A program made the translations under genes and the position numbers. DNA of 55,023 nucleotides from Oligoflexia bacterium (lineage in GTDB: Bacteria; Bdellovibrionota; Bacteriovoracia; Bacteriovoracales; Bacteriovoracaceae): the NCBI GenBank assembly GCA_015232355.1, contig JADFZW010000030.1, positions 1 to 55,023 on the forward strand, given 5' to 3'. Of the stretch, positions 46,865-55,023 are shown piece after piece; within the stretch, counting starts at the first letter, position 1; each line of letters begins with the position of its first letter. The notes beneath the pieces were generated by a model. It was given only the letters and a program-made list of their open reading frames with translations, was not told the origin of the DNA and did not search any database.

Positions 46865-47938
46865 ATGAAGACTTTACATAACAAAACTTTCTTTGCATTT
46901 ATTTTATTGGTACTAACGTTAGATTTAAGTTTGCTAACATTTGTTACTTTTGCAAGTGAAGAAAAAGAAAAAGAAAAAGTAGATAGAGTAAAAAAAATAA
47001 TCGATATAAATCAAATGATATCAAAGTTCACTAAAAAAAATAGTTGTATTCTTCTAAATAAAACAGAGGAGGAATCATCTATAGATACTTCCGATACTTC
47101 CGATACTTCCGATACTTTCGATATTTCATTAAATAACAAGCATAAAGGAATATATAGTCTATTAAACCAATCCTCTGACGAACTAGAAAAAATATTAAGT
47201 GCGCGATTATTCGAGTGCGAACTTTTGATGAAATTTAAACTCAAAAATAAAAAAAATATGAATAACTTATACGAGCAATGTATAAACTCTAATAACTCTG
47301 AAATTAAAGGTGTTTATTCCAAAGAGAATTATTTAACTAAACGTGCGGCATATGTTATTGATCGAATGTTACAATTTGACTTGATTCCGCCAATTGTGAT
47401 TCATCGTGAATTAATTAATAGAAAAGCATCGAGTTCATTACAAATGATCATTAACAACACTATTAGTGCTAAAGATGCTAATCTTTCTCATAAAATCAGT
47501 TTACCTCTGCTACTGTTAGATTATATTATTGAAAATTGTGGTAGAGATCAGTCGAATATTTTGTTTAAAAAAGGTCATCCAAATCAAGAAATTGCTATCA
47601 ATAATAATAAAACAACTGTCTTTTCTCATGCATATTGTGCTCTAAAATTTCGGAAAAAATATCGTGGTCAAATGCATTTGAAATTAGAAAAAGATTTAGA
47701 AAAATATGGTGGGGTTGCTTCCTATGAAGTGAAAAATTTAGTTACTAATATTATAAATGCTTTTAATTCTAATTCTATGAATACAACTAATAAAGAATTA
47801 TGTAATGAACTAAAAAATGGCTTATTAGGCAAAGAAGAACTTTTACATTTAAATCGTCGTTTTGATCATTTACAAATAATGGTTTTTGGTAAAATTGTAA
47901 TTAAAAACTATTGTACCAATATAGAAAAAAAGAAGTAA
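46865..47938 (+). CDS. Exported degenerate PI3/4-kinase-like protein
   Basis: The start is set at ATG 46865, 7 nt after AGAGG; an ATG at 46859 is too close to that site. The product of about 357 residues has a signal peptide ending near FASEE. The region YLTKRAAYVIDRMLQFDLIPPIVIHRE, then SSSLQM, then LLLLDYIIENCGRDQSNILF and AINNNKTTVFSH follows the order of PI3/4-kinase-like and Fam20-like proteins (ExAAYxxDxxL...VPPT, GSLQ, DyLigNxDRHxxN, aIDhg). Where DRHxxN is expected it has GRDxxN, and the metal-binding Asp of aID is Asn, so it looks catalytically degenerate. Ser-Asp-Thr repeats (47084-47128) lie near the N-terminus. The family call is inference. Confidence 0.55.
   Translation: MKTLHNKTFFAFILLVLTLDLSLLTFVTFASEEKEKEKVDRVKKIIDINQMISKFTKKNSCILLNKTEEESSIDTSDTSDTSDTFDISLNNKHKGIYSLLNQSSDELEKILSARLFECELLMKFKLKNKKNMNNLYEQCINSNNSEIKGVYSKENYLTKRAAYVIDRMLQFDLIPPIVIHRELINRKASSSLQMIINNTISAKDANLSHKISLPLLLLDYIIENCGRDQSNILFKKGHPNQEIAINNNKTTVFSHAYCALKFRKKYRGQMHLKLEKDLEKYGGVASYEVKNLVTNIINAFNSNSMNTTNKELCNELKNGLLGKEELLHLNRRFDHLQIMVFGKIVIKNYCTNIEKKK
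47084..47128 (+). repeat. 5 x 9-nt in-frame repeat in the kinase-like gene
   Basis: GATACTTCC three times exactly plus two degenerate units encode Asp-Thr-Ser-type tripeptides. Confidence 0.9.
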
Positions 47939-47959
47939 AGTAAAAGTAGAGAATGTGGC

Positions 47960-49075
47960 CTAGATTTTACTTACAATATTTAAAATATCTGTATATGAAA
48001 AATAGTGAAATCCATTAATCATTGTTTTATATGATTGACATGGATGATGTTGATGAAATTGATCGATAAAAGTTTTTTCTGCTTTTTCTAAGGTGTTACC
48101 CCTTTTTTGTGTTAACCATTTTCCCATAAATATATTTTCATTTGTATCATTTTCAGCACTAAAAATAGGTAAGATCTCTAAACTTTCATTAGAGGATTTG
48201 GCCAATAGTTTATCTAAAGTTTGAATTCTATTTTGACAATAGCTATAAGCATTCTTGAGATCTTGTACATAACAATGAACATATAATCGATCGATACCAA
48301 TGGAGGATGATATCAATTGAGTTAGTTCATTATCGTCTGGAAAACCTATATAAGTGCTTAAGGAGAGTGTAGGTAATTCATTTTTTATTCTTTTTAATAA
48401 TTTTAGATAATCATTAAAAACGTATTGTCTCTTTTCTAAAACCTTTTCATTCCAAAATTCTTTTTCCACGTTAATGGCATTGAACTTACCTTCTAATTTA
48501 TTGGTTTGAAATTTTTTTATCATTTCAAATGCACTTTCATTTCCCACAATAGCTTCAACTAGATGAACTCCATTTTTCTTTAATTTAATTATAAAGTCAG
48601 AAAGCGCTTGAGCTTTCTTCTCTCCTCCATCAATAATTGTCGTTAAATCATAAATTGAAACAGCATTAATATCTAGTCCCTTTATACAACGAATTAGCAA
48701 ATCTTCCTGGTCCTTATCCCCTAAAATTTTATGAAATCTATTTATATAAAGGGCACGTGTTTTATGTTTGTTTAATTCTTGTTCGATGATATCTGCTAGA
48801 GTAGATGACTTTTTATCTTTTTTGTCCTCAACTTTTTGTTGGTTAAGCAGTATGGCCGCACGATGGAGATATAGCATTCTTTTCTTTAAATCTTCTTTGA
48901 TTTTCGATGCACTTTCAACATAATCAAAAGCTAATTTAAAATAGGAATCTTTTGCAATTCTTTTTTCAACTCTATTTCTTTCCTCACTGGCAAAAGAAAT
49001 ATTACTTAGAAAAAAGGTAGTAATAAAAGAAGTAATAAAAATAGAAATAAAAATATAAAATATTTTAGCATTCAT
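47960..49075 (-). CDS. Exported protein, possibly TIM-barrel glycosidase-like
   Basis: 371 residues with a signal peptide ending near SFASEE. After a helical, charged ~110 residues, the rest alternates strands and helices: INAVSIYDLTTII, GVHLVEAIVGNES, KFNAINVEKEFW, LSLSTYIGFPDD, IDRLYVHCYVQD, LEILPIFSAE and GFHYFSYTDIL. This suggests a (beta/alpha)8 barrel. The Glu residues in NVEKEFW sit where many glycosidases carry catalytic or substrate-binding acids, but no family signature is clear. Weak ribosome binding site. It ends 21 nt from the convergent kinase-like gene. Function unknown. Confidence 0.6.
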   Translation of the reverse strand: MNAKIFYIFISIFITSFITTFFLSNISFASEERNRVEKRIAKDSYFKLAFDYVESASKIKEDLKKRMLYLHRAAILLNQQKVEDKKDKKSSTLADIIEQELNKHKTRALYINRFHKILGDKDQEDLLIRCIKGLDINAVSIYDLTTIIDGGEKKAQALSDFIIKLKKNGVHLVEAIVGNESAFEMIKKFQTNKLEGKFNAINVEKEFWNEKVLEKRQYVFNDYLKLLKRIKNELPTLSLSTYIGFPDDNELTQLISSSIGIDRLYVHCYVQDLKNAYSYCQNRIQTLDKLLAKSSNESLEILPIFSAENDTNENIFMGKWLTQKRGNTLEKAEKTFIDQFHQHHPCQSYKTMINGFHYFSYTDILNIVSKI

Positions 49076-49181
49076 TTTATTATTATATTACAGGTTTAGT
49101 TGTTAACAAAAAGATTTTTTTAAAAAAATCAAAAAATCACAGGATGCAAGTTTTTAAATAAAAATGGGTTAGTCAGTGTAT

Positions 49182-49550
49182 TTACGGATTATATCCACAT
49201 TGTTGACATCTTTTAGCAAATGGATTGTATAGAAAAAATGGTGGAAATAAAGATATAAAGAAAAAGCGTTTAGAGCATTTAGGGCAAAAAAGGGTCCATT
49301 GCCCCCAAAGTGAATATACAAAAAAAGAGAAGATAATAAAGAAATAGATTTCTAAAAAATACTCTGGCCTAATCTTTCCCCAGTAGGGGAGTAAAAATAC
49401 CCACAAAATTGAGAGTAGAATAATGGATTTTGAGAGGATCATCCACGGTCGCCGTCTCATAAAGTAAAGTTTTTTTAGGAATAGTTCTTGTTCTTCCTGA
49501 TTATTATCGGATGAAATTGAATTTGGGTTTGAATCTGACTTTATATCCAT
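49182..49550 (-). CDS. Small membrane protein with C-terminal zinc ribbon
   Basis: 122 residues. A polar Ser/Asn/Glu N-terminus is followed by two hydrophobic segments (IILLSILWVFLLPYW and FFIIFSFFVYSLW), then CPKCSKRFFF ... RCQQCGYNP, a four-Cys zinc ribbon. The ribbon probably faces the cytoplasm. No clear Shine-Dalgarno. Family and role not recognised. Confidence 0.6.
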   Translation of the reverse strand: MDIKSDSNPNSISSDNNQEEQELFLKKLYFMRRRPWMILSKSIILLSILWVFLLPYWGKIRPEYFLEIYFFIIFSFFVYSLWGQWTLFCPKCSKRFFFISLFPPFFLYNPFAKRCQQCGYNP

Positions 49551-49723
49551 ATTTTATTTTATGCGTTCTCAGTTTTGTTTATGTTATTATGTTATTTCTC
49601 TTTACATTATCTGCATATTTATAAATAATCCCATTGGAAATTAATTAGCTTTTATTGTTTAACTTTTAGTTTTTATATATATAGTTTATATACATTTTAT
49701 ACATTAGCTATCGAGATCAATGC

Positions 49724-50716
49724 ATGACGTTTACCCTTCTTGTTGTCGTTATTATTTTAGCATTAGTTTTTGAATATATAAATGGTTTTCACGATGCTGC
49801 CAATGCTATTGCAACAGTGGTTTCAACGAAGGTTCTTACTCCTAGAATGGCAGTAATCTATGGAGGAATCTTTGAATTCATTGGAGCATTCTCAGGAACA
49901 CATGTTGCTAAGACAATTGGTGCAGGTATTGTTGATGTTCATGTTGTAACTCAAACGGTGATAATTTGTGCACTATTAGGAGCAATCGTTTGGAATTTGA
50001 TAACATGGTATTATGGATTGCCCTCTAGTTCCTCTCATGCCTTGATTGGCGGCCTAATTGGTTCATCGATGGCATTTGGTGGATTGGATACGGTAAACGT
50101 TCATGGATTTGTATCAAAAGTTTTTGTACCAATGATATCTTCACCACTTCTTGGATTTCTAGGTGGTTTTATTATTATGGCCATGCTCTTTTGGCTCTTC
50201 TGTCGTTTTCATCCCGATAGAGTTAATAAATATTTTCGGAAATTTCAATTGATCTCTGCTGCATTTATGGCCTTTGGCCATGGTTCAAATGATGCGCAAA
50301 AAACCATGGGTATAATAACTATGGCCTTAGTTAGTTATCATTTTCTAGATACGTTTGTTGTTCCTACTTGGGTTATAATTGCTTGTGCAACAACTATGGG
50401 TATGGGAACAATGCTTGGTGGTTGGAGAATTATTCGAACTATGGGAACAAAAGTTATCAAATTAAAACCTATTCATGGATTTGCAGCACAAGCAACTGCA
50501 TCTTCAATTATTATATCTGCTTCTCATTTTGGAATTCCAATAAGTACTACTCATGTGATAACCAGCTCTATTATGGGAGTTGGAAGTACAGTGCGCTTTT
50601 CAGCAGTTAAATGGGGTGTAGTTGGAAATATTGTATGGGCCTGGGTTTTAACAATTCCTATTTGCGCTCTTATTTCCTGTCTATTGTTCTATTTATTAAA
50701 TTGGATTGGTTTGTAG
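49724..50716 (+). CDS. pit: Low-affinity inorganic phosphate transporter (PiT family)
   Basis: 330-residue polytopic membrane protein with both PiT half-signatures: EYINGFHDAANAIATVVSTK near the N-terminus, and MAFGHGSNDAQKTMGIITMA later. GLPSSSSHALIGG and GIPISTTHVITSSIMG are the matching transport loops. It imports phosphate with protons or sodium. The PhoU-like DUF47 partner commonly found next to pit is absent here. No obvious ribosome binding site; the start at 49724 fits the homologous N-terminus. Its stop directly abuts the stop of the convergent RBR-like gene. Confidence 0.95.
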   Translation: MTFTLLVVVIILALVFEYINGFHDAANAIATVVSTKVLTPRMAVIYGGIFEFIGAFSGTHVAKTIGAGIVDVHVVTQTVIICALLGAIVWNLITWYYGLPSSSSHALIGGLIGSSMAFGGLDTVNVHGFVSKVFVPMISSPLLGFLGGFIIMAMLFWLFCRFHPDRVNKYFRKFQLISAAFMAFGHGSNDAQKTMGIITMALVSYHFLDTFVVPTWVIIACATTMGMGTMLGGWRIIRTMGTKVIKLKPIHGFAAQATASSIIISASHFGIPISTTHVITSSIMGVGSTVRFSAVKWGVVGNIVWAWVLTIPICALISCLLFYLLNWIGL

Positions 50717-53614
50717 TTACAAATTCTGTTTTTTATCCCATTGATTTCTAATATTACGATCATAGATTAAGCTTTTATCTTTAATGATTTGTTTTGATGC
50801 CTTTTCTTTCGCATGCCAATTATTTAAATGATTGGCGGATTTATCATCCCAAGGACCACCTGTACGAAAGTTAAAATGCTCTCCACAATTAGCACATTTG
50901 ACGTACGCACACCCTTCTGTTCGCTCAGACCAAGCTAAACAATAGGGGCAATCCATAAGTCCACTCTGTCTTAGTTTTTCATCTCTTTCTGCTTTATAAG
51001 TTTTGCAATTACCTTCATGATTTTCACCACACTCAAAGCAGTATGAATTACCACAAAAATTACATGAGTAATGCATGTTTTTATCACACTCTTTTTTTAG
51101 TATTTTATTTGCACAATTTGCCGTATGACAATTTTTACTATCAGGAAATCGTTTTAGGTGATAGGATAAAACAGTACGTTTTATAATATCAAGTTTCTGA
51201 TTATTAAGTCCTAGTAAATCATAATCATTATCACTTAAAGCTATCTCTTCTCCACAGATGTCACAAGCTAAAGGATACCTGTTATCTTTTAATTGCACAT
51301 CGATACTTCGCTTGTGACAATTCATACATCGACTACCCTTATAATCCTTTTGCTGGCATTTAGGATTTGAACAAGTATGAAAATTATTAACTGGATTATC
51401 ACATAGGCACATAGGGCACTCTATTTCTTGTGTTTGATTATTTTCCTCTAGCTTTTTGTTCAAATTCTTAGCAAATCCTAAAAGAGAATATCTTATTTTA
51501 CCATTACTGCTTTCATTCACGCAATTTCCATTTAGTTCATTGGCCTCACTAACAGAGATATCATCTTTGATTTGATTTTTTAAATGTTCTAAAGCAAGAT
51601 CTTGATTCAATATCGTAATTGTTTCCATTAGTTTAGGATGATCTTTTTTTGCAAAAATATTTTTTATTTCATTAATTTCATTTCCAATAAAAGATAATTT
51701 TAATTTTATGAAATAGTTTTTAAGAAAATCTGTAAACGTATGAGTTGTATTATTAAAACTTCTAAGTAGCGCTAGTATATCCTTTTTAGTATTTGGAATA
51801 TTATTTTTTAATGCCAAACCTGCGATATATGTTTTTTGCTTATTGGTTCTTGCTAATTTTATCAAAGCTAGAACATCTTCAAAGGTGGGCAATGGTTTGG
51901 AATTAAAAAACCAATTGGCAACCGACTCAAAAATAATATTTTCAAGCGCTTGTTCATTATCGTTAGTAGGTTTGTTGGAAAAATCATCGATACTTGAAAA
52001 TAGAGTAACAAAATCATGAGGAGTTTTTACAAGATTGTATTTATTGTAGGCCATTCTTTTGATATTTATTCGCTGTTCAGGTTTTGCTAAATTGGTAAAT
52101 GCTAAAACTTGTTCTATAGTTGGGGCAGGATTATTAAAACTTAAAAATTGAGTAATTATAGCATCATCTAATATTACATCACTTTTATTTTCATAGAAAG
52201 CTAAAAAGTTTTCAGCAAAATCTCCTTGTTTTAAAATAATTCCCCCATTTAAGTTTAGTGTCCGATTTCGGATTTCATCTTTTTGTTTCTGATCAGATGA
52301 CATTGATATTAACTTCAATACTTGTTTTGTAGTAGGATATGGATTTTTAAAAGAAAAAAACCAATTTAAAAAGTCGGCGGAAAATATCTGTTTCTTATCT
52401 TTAGTATCTTTACTAATAAAGTCTTCTGGCCCCTTTATAATTCCAGCTTGAACTGCCTGATCCATAATCTCTTCTTTTTGTGGTGATGAGATTAAACTAA
52501 TAAAATTTAGAATTTGTTCAAGTGTTGGTTTGAAATTCAAAAATTTTTCTATCACAGCTGTAGATATTTGTTTAAACCTGCCTGGTTTATAGAGATCAAT
52601 TATATTTTGAGAATTTTGAGGAATATTTTTTTGAATTACAATACTTCTAATATGGTTTTTATTTTCAATGGATGCTAGTGAAATAAGTGTTTGAGCATTT
52701 TCAAATATCGGCGAAGTAGGTTTGGTATAAAAGAATTCAAATGCATCTAGTAAAGATTTTTTTTCATTGATCGGATTAGCTTGTGTTAACTTAATAAACT
52801 TTATCACATCTTCTCTTGATGGTGATAACTTATAAAACCAATCACTGATTAAATTAAATGTTTCTTGATCCAAGGATTTGAGATTCAAATTTTCATCAGA
52901 GAGTTCAAGAAAATCTTTAGGAGTATTGAATTTATTTTTTTCTAATAATTTTTGAATGAATTTGTTAAATAATAATGGTTCTAGTCCTGAAGCAATTCTA
53001 TTATCGTGTATATCTTTAATACTATATTCACTATACTTTTCTATAAACAAAGCAGAGAATTCTTTTCCGCAACGATGGGCCTTAGAGGTGACATGATCCA
53101 CACTATTATCCTTTTTATAGCGTACAGAGAATTCGATTGGTTTAGCATGATTAATTAATATTTTTACAATATTATAATCACAATTATTAATTGCTATATT
53201 GATAGTGTAAAGTATATCTGGGTCAGCTCCGCTATTTAAAAGCATTTGTACGATTTTAGGGCGTTTCATTTCTACTGCGTAAGATAACAAGGTTTTTTTA
53301 TTCCAAGAATTTCTAAGAGATGATTTTGTTTGATTAATTCTAGAAACACCTTGTTTATCTTTTTTGTCTTTTTTATCAAGGATGGTTTTGAGAATAGATT
53401 CGAACGTATTATCTATATCATCTCCCTTGGCAATTGTTTTAAATAGTTTTGTTCTTGGACTATCAGAAAAGAAACCAGCATAGCTCGAATTTGTCGTCAT
53501 TGTTATTATAGATGTCAAAAATAAGATCGACAAGCTTAACATCAAAATTACATTAGTAAAGAAAGAGACATGTATTAATTTACAGATACTGTTTTTACAA
53601 GTTTTAATAATCAT
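50717..53614 (-). CDS. Exported ankyrin protein with C-terminal RING-IBR-RING (RBR)-like cysteine domains
   Basis: The start is placed at ATG 53614, 8 nt after AAAGGA (965 residues); a TTG 27 nt upstream overlaps that site. Residues 1-46 are a signal peptide ending near SSYAG. Residues ~105-160 are ankyrin repeats (TLLSYAVEMKRPKIVQMLLN). Residues ~250-680 hold about six ~80-residue helical repeats keyed by PTxxxVLxxIxLA. Residues 733-910 are Cys-rich: a RING1-like cluster (733-787), an IBR with C-x4-C-x16-C-x2-C-x4-C-x2-C-x3-H-x3-C (829-870), and RING2 CPYCLAWSERTEGCAYVKC, with Cys902 at the catalytic position of RBR ubiquitin ligases. GGPW after RING2 recalls Ariadne-type ligases. The last RING2 Cys pair is replaced (FNFRTG). 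Confidence 0.75.
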   Translation of the reverse strand: MIIKTCKNSICKLIHVSFFTNVILMLSLSILFLTSIITMTTNSSYAGFFSDSPRTKLFKTIAKGDDIDNTFESILKTILDKKDKKDKQGVSRINQTKSSLRNSWNKKTLLSYAVEMKRPKIVQMLLNSGADPDILYTINIAINNCDYNIVKILINHAKPIEFSVRYKKDNSVDHVTSKAHRCGKEFSALFIEKYSEYSIKDIHDNRIASGLEPLLFNKFIQKLLEKNKFNTPKDFLELSDENLNLKSLDQETFNLISDWFYKLSPSREDVIKFIKLTQANPINEKKSLLDAFEFFYTKPTSPIFENAQTLISLASIENKNHIRSIVIQKNIPQNSQNIIDLYKPGRFKQISTAVIEKFLNFKPTLEQILNFISLISSPQKEEIMDQAVQAGIIKGPEDFISKDTKDKKQIFSADFLNWFFSFKNPYPTTKQVLKLISMSSDQKQKDEIRNRTLNLNGGIILKQGDFAENFLAFYENKSDVILDDAIITQFLSFNNPAPTIEQVLAFTNLAKPEQRINIKRMAYNKYNLVKTPHDFVTLFSSIDDFSNKPTNDNEQALENIIFESVANWFFNSKPLPTFEDVLALIKLARTNKQKTYIAGLALKNNIPNTKKDILALLRSFNNTTHTFTDFLKNYFIKLKLSFIGNEINEIKNIFAKKDHPKLMETITILNQDLALEHLKNQIKDDISVSEANELNGNCVNESSNGKIRYSLLGFAKNLNKKLEENNQTQEIECPMCLCDNPVNNFHTCSNPKCQQKDYKGSRCMNCHKRSIDVQLKDNRYPLACDICGEEIALSDNDYDLLGLNNQKLDIIKRTVLSYHLKRFPDSKNCHTANCANKILKKECDKNMHYSCNFCGNSYCFECGENHEGNCKTYKAERDEKLRQSGLMDCPYCLAWSERTEGCAYVKCANCGEHFNFRTGGPWDDKSANHLNNWHAKEKASKQIIKDKSLIYDRNIRNQWDKKQNL

Positions 53615-53968
53615 AAATACAATCCTTTGTTCAATTATCAAACATGATTATATCTTACCAGGATTATGTTTTGTTTTTTTAAAATTATTTTTAGTTAATG
53701 AGTTTTTTAATATTTATGGTTGATAATAAATATTTTTTTATTTTTTTATTTACCCATAACATTTTAAATATGGCCCAAAAAATACACACTTTAAATTTAA
53801 TTAATTTTACCTAAAATTGATAACTCTTTGATTGTTTAAATAAAACAATTAAATTTTATTTAAATTACAATAATTATCCTATTATTACTTAAGTAGGTTA
53901 CCTAACTAAGTAGTTCAATTAGGACTTTTTAACAATCCAATATTTTTTAAAACAATGAGGTTTTTTAA
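53615..53968. other. Divergent intergenic region, no gene found
   Basis: 354 nt of very AT-rich sequence between the RBR-like gene and the EGF lipoprotein gene. It contains an 11-bp inverted repeat (53835-53864) and a near-palindrome, TAGGTTACCTA (53892-53902). Both divergent promoters must lie here. Confidence 0.5.
53835..53864. promoter_or_regulatory. Perfect 11-bp inverted repeat between divergent genes
   Basis: TTTAAATAAAA (53835-53845), an 8-nt loop and TTTTATTTAAA (53854-53864). It could be an operator shared by the RBR-like and EGF-like genes, though AT-rich symmetry by chance is possible. Confidence 0.35.
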
Positions 53969-54877
53969 ATGAAAAACACACGAATTAGAATTAATTTATT
54001 TTTAATGTTATTTTCAACCTTTTTTTTAATAGGTACAATATCTAGTTGTAAACCACCCAATCCTCCACCTGTAACATATAACAAGTGCCTTCCATTAAAC
54101 ACTACGGTGACTAGCAACGGTTTTATACAGATACAACAGATCGGTGGATTTAATGGCAATCGAGTTTTCTTTTGGAAACTACAAAAGAGTAATACCACTT
54201 CTGGTGAATATTTCATAGTTGAAGGAAATAATGTAACTTCCGAAAAAGTTCATGATAGTATCATAGATGAGATACCTGCGAATGGATGGAAAGTTCCTAA
54301 AGCATTTTGGTTTATGTCTAACACGAACAATAGCGATGGAGGAATTTGTAATGAAAGTACCTTTCTTCCATGGGTGAAATATGGATATTTGCCTGCACCA
54401 ACAAGTGCCAATTGTCATTGGAGCTCACAATACGGCACTCTCACTTCTGATTCAAAAAATTTTGGAGATATTTGTCCAACCAATAATGAAGTTATCAATG
54501 GACGCTATCTTTGTATTGCTTGTAGTACATCATCGGCCAATGATCAATTAGAACCAAACTCGCCATACCCTTTGAGCGAAGGAACATATTATCTGATAAG
54601 AGTACTTAATGTTACTGGATATAATATCGTTAACGGCACAACTTCCAATAATGGTTGCTATCAAGGTATTGTTCAATATAAAAAATTGCTCTCGCCTAAT
54701 TGTGGAATGAATGGTTATGAGGATCCTCTAGGTCAATGTACTTGCCTTTATGGTTATTATGGACCGTCTTGTGTTAATAATGCCCAAGATTGTTCCTTTC
54801 ATGGCCACTACACTGAAGCAGGTTGCGTTTGTGATGAAGGTTATCATGGTGAATACTGCCAATATTCAGATGTGTAA
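53969..54877 (+). CDS. Lipoprotein with two C-terminal EGF-like modules
   Basis: 302 residues. A lipobox-like TISSC near residue 27 is followed by a Pro-rich spacer. The central ~200 residues are beta-rich with several Cys and aromatic residues (WKVPKAFWFMS, ESTFLPWVKYG) and match nothing I know. The last 59 residues form two EGF-like units: C-x11-C-x-C-x8-C (245-268, CTCLYGYYGPSC) and the same spacing at 275-297 (CVCDEGYHGEYC), as in tenascin/teneurin-type EGF repeats. An adhesive, surface-exposed role is inferred. GAGG precedes the ATG. It is divergent from the RBR-like gene. Confidence 0.75.
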   Translation: MKNTRIRINLFLMLFSTFFLIGTISSCKPPNPPPVTYNKCLPLNTTVTSNGFIQIQQIGGFNGNRVFFWKLQKSNTTSGEYFIVEGNNVTSEKVHDSIIDEIPANGWKVPKAFWFMSNTNNSDGGICNESTFLPWVKYGYLPAPTSANCHWSSQYGTLTSDSKNFGDICPTNNEVINGRYLCIACSTSSANDQLEPNSPYPLSEGTYYLIRVLNVTGYNIVNGTTSNNGCYQGIVQYKKLLSPNCGMNGYEDPLGQCTCLYGYYGPSCVNNAQDCSFHGHYTEAGCVCDEGYHGEYCQYSDV

Positions 54878-55023
54878 ATTACTTATTACTTTTTTAAGGG
54901 GCCGTCCCGAAATTAAATGTACATTTCCCTCGATAAAACTTGCATTTACGAATGAAAAATAAGTGAATTTTGTTGAAAAATACTAAAAAATAAAATTTTG
55001 ATTATTTTCATTTTTTTTGCGGA

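Overview
The window is AT-rich (roughly 31% GC by eye) and densely coded, with 44 protein genes that I can support and no rRNA, tRNA, CRISPR array, phage or insertion sequence that I could recognise. It comes from a Gram-negative bacterium: there are many Sec signal peptides and lipoproteins, a menaquinone gene (menD), TldD/TldE, a PiT phosphate transporter, and ordinary AAGGAG ribosome binding sites. The mix of many secreted proteins of unknown family, an HD-GYP-like protein, an XRE-TPR regulator and a zinc-ribbon/Tudor-like protein is reminiscent of low-GC Bdellovibrionota, but this placement is a weak inference.

Layout. 1-5.2 kb: the 3' end of a coiled-coil protein, selD, and a cluster of three secreted proteins that share a glycine-rich beta module. 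5.2-9 kb: menD facing an HD-GYP-like gene. 9-12.4 kb: a cytochrome c lipoprotein followed by a compact five-gene operon (SufS-like cysteine desulfurase of the SelD-associated type, two small proteins, two V4R-like proteins). 12.4-17.7 kb, reverse strand: a transglutaminase-elicitor-like protein, an isochorismatase-like hydrolase and a secreted protein with seven ankyrin-like modules. 18-26.5 kb: an orphan histidine kinase, an ALDH plus alpha/beta-hydrolase operon, two secreted unknowns, and an XRE-TPR regulator divergent from a small exported protein. 26.5-36.8 kb: a zinc-ribbon protein, metalloprotease, 5'-nucleotidase-like phosphatase, pgi, a subtilase lipoprotein, a GNAT enzyme and trpS. 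36.8-42.6 kb: an orphan C5 DNA methyltransferase, the tldD-tldE pair and an Ntn amidase. 42.8-55 kb: mostly exported proteins with eukaryote-like features, namely a CX5R-containing protein, a CAP lipoprotein, a second TGase-elicitor paralogue, a degenerate PI3/4-kinase-like protein, a TIM-barrel-like protein, an ankyrin protein ending in RING-IBR-RING cysteine clusters, and an EGF-like lipoprotein, with the phosphate permease pit among them.

Two signals run through the whole window. First, the tetranucleotide GGCC occurs about 117 times by my count, against roughly 35 expected from base composition and about 30 for CCGG. An orphan C5 methyltransferase lies in the window and is an obvious candidate partner. 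Second, short tandem repeats are everywhere. Between genes the units are 5-14 nt. Inside genes, including trpS, pgi, menD and tldE, the units are almost always multiples of three (9, 12, 15, 21 nt) and encode low-complexity insertions.

The most striking candidate system is the exported RBR-like protein at 50717-53614. With the ankyrin, TGase-elicitor, kinase-like, phosphatase-like and EGF proteins nearby, it suggests interaction with eukaryotic cells. That reading is inference from domain content only.
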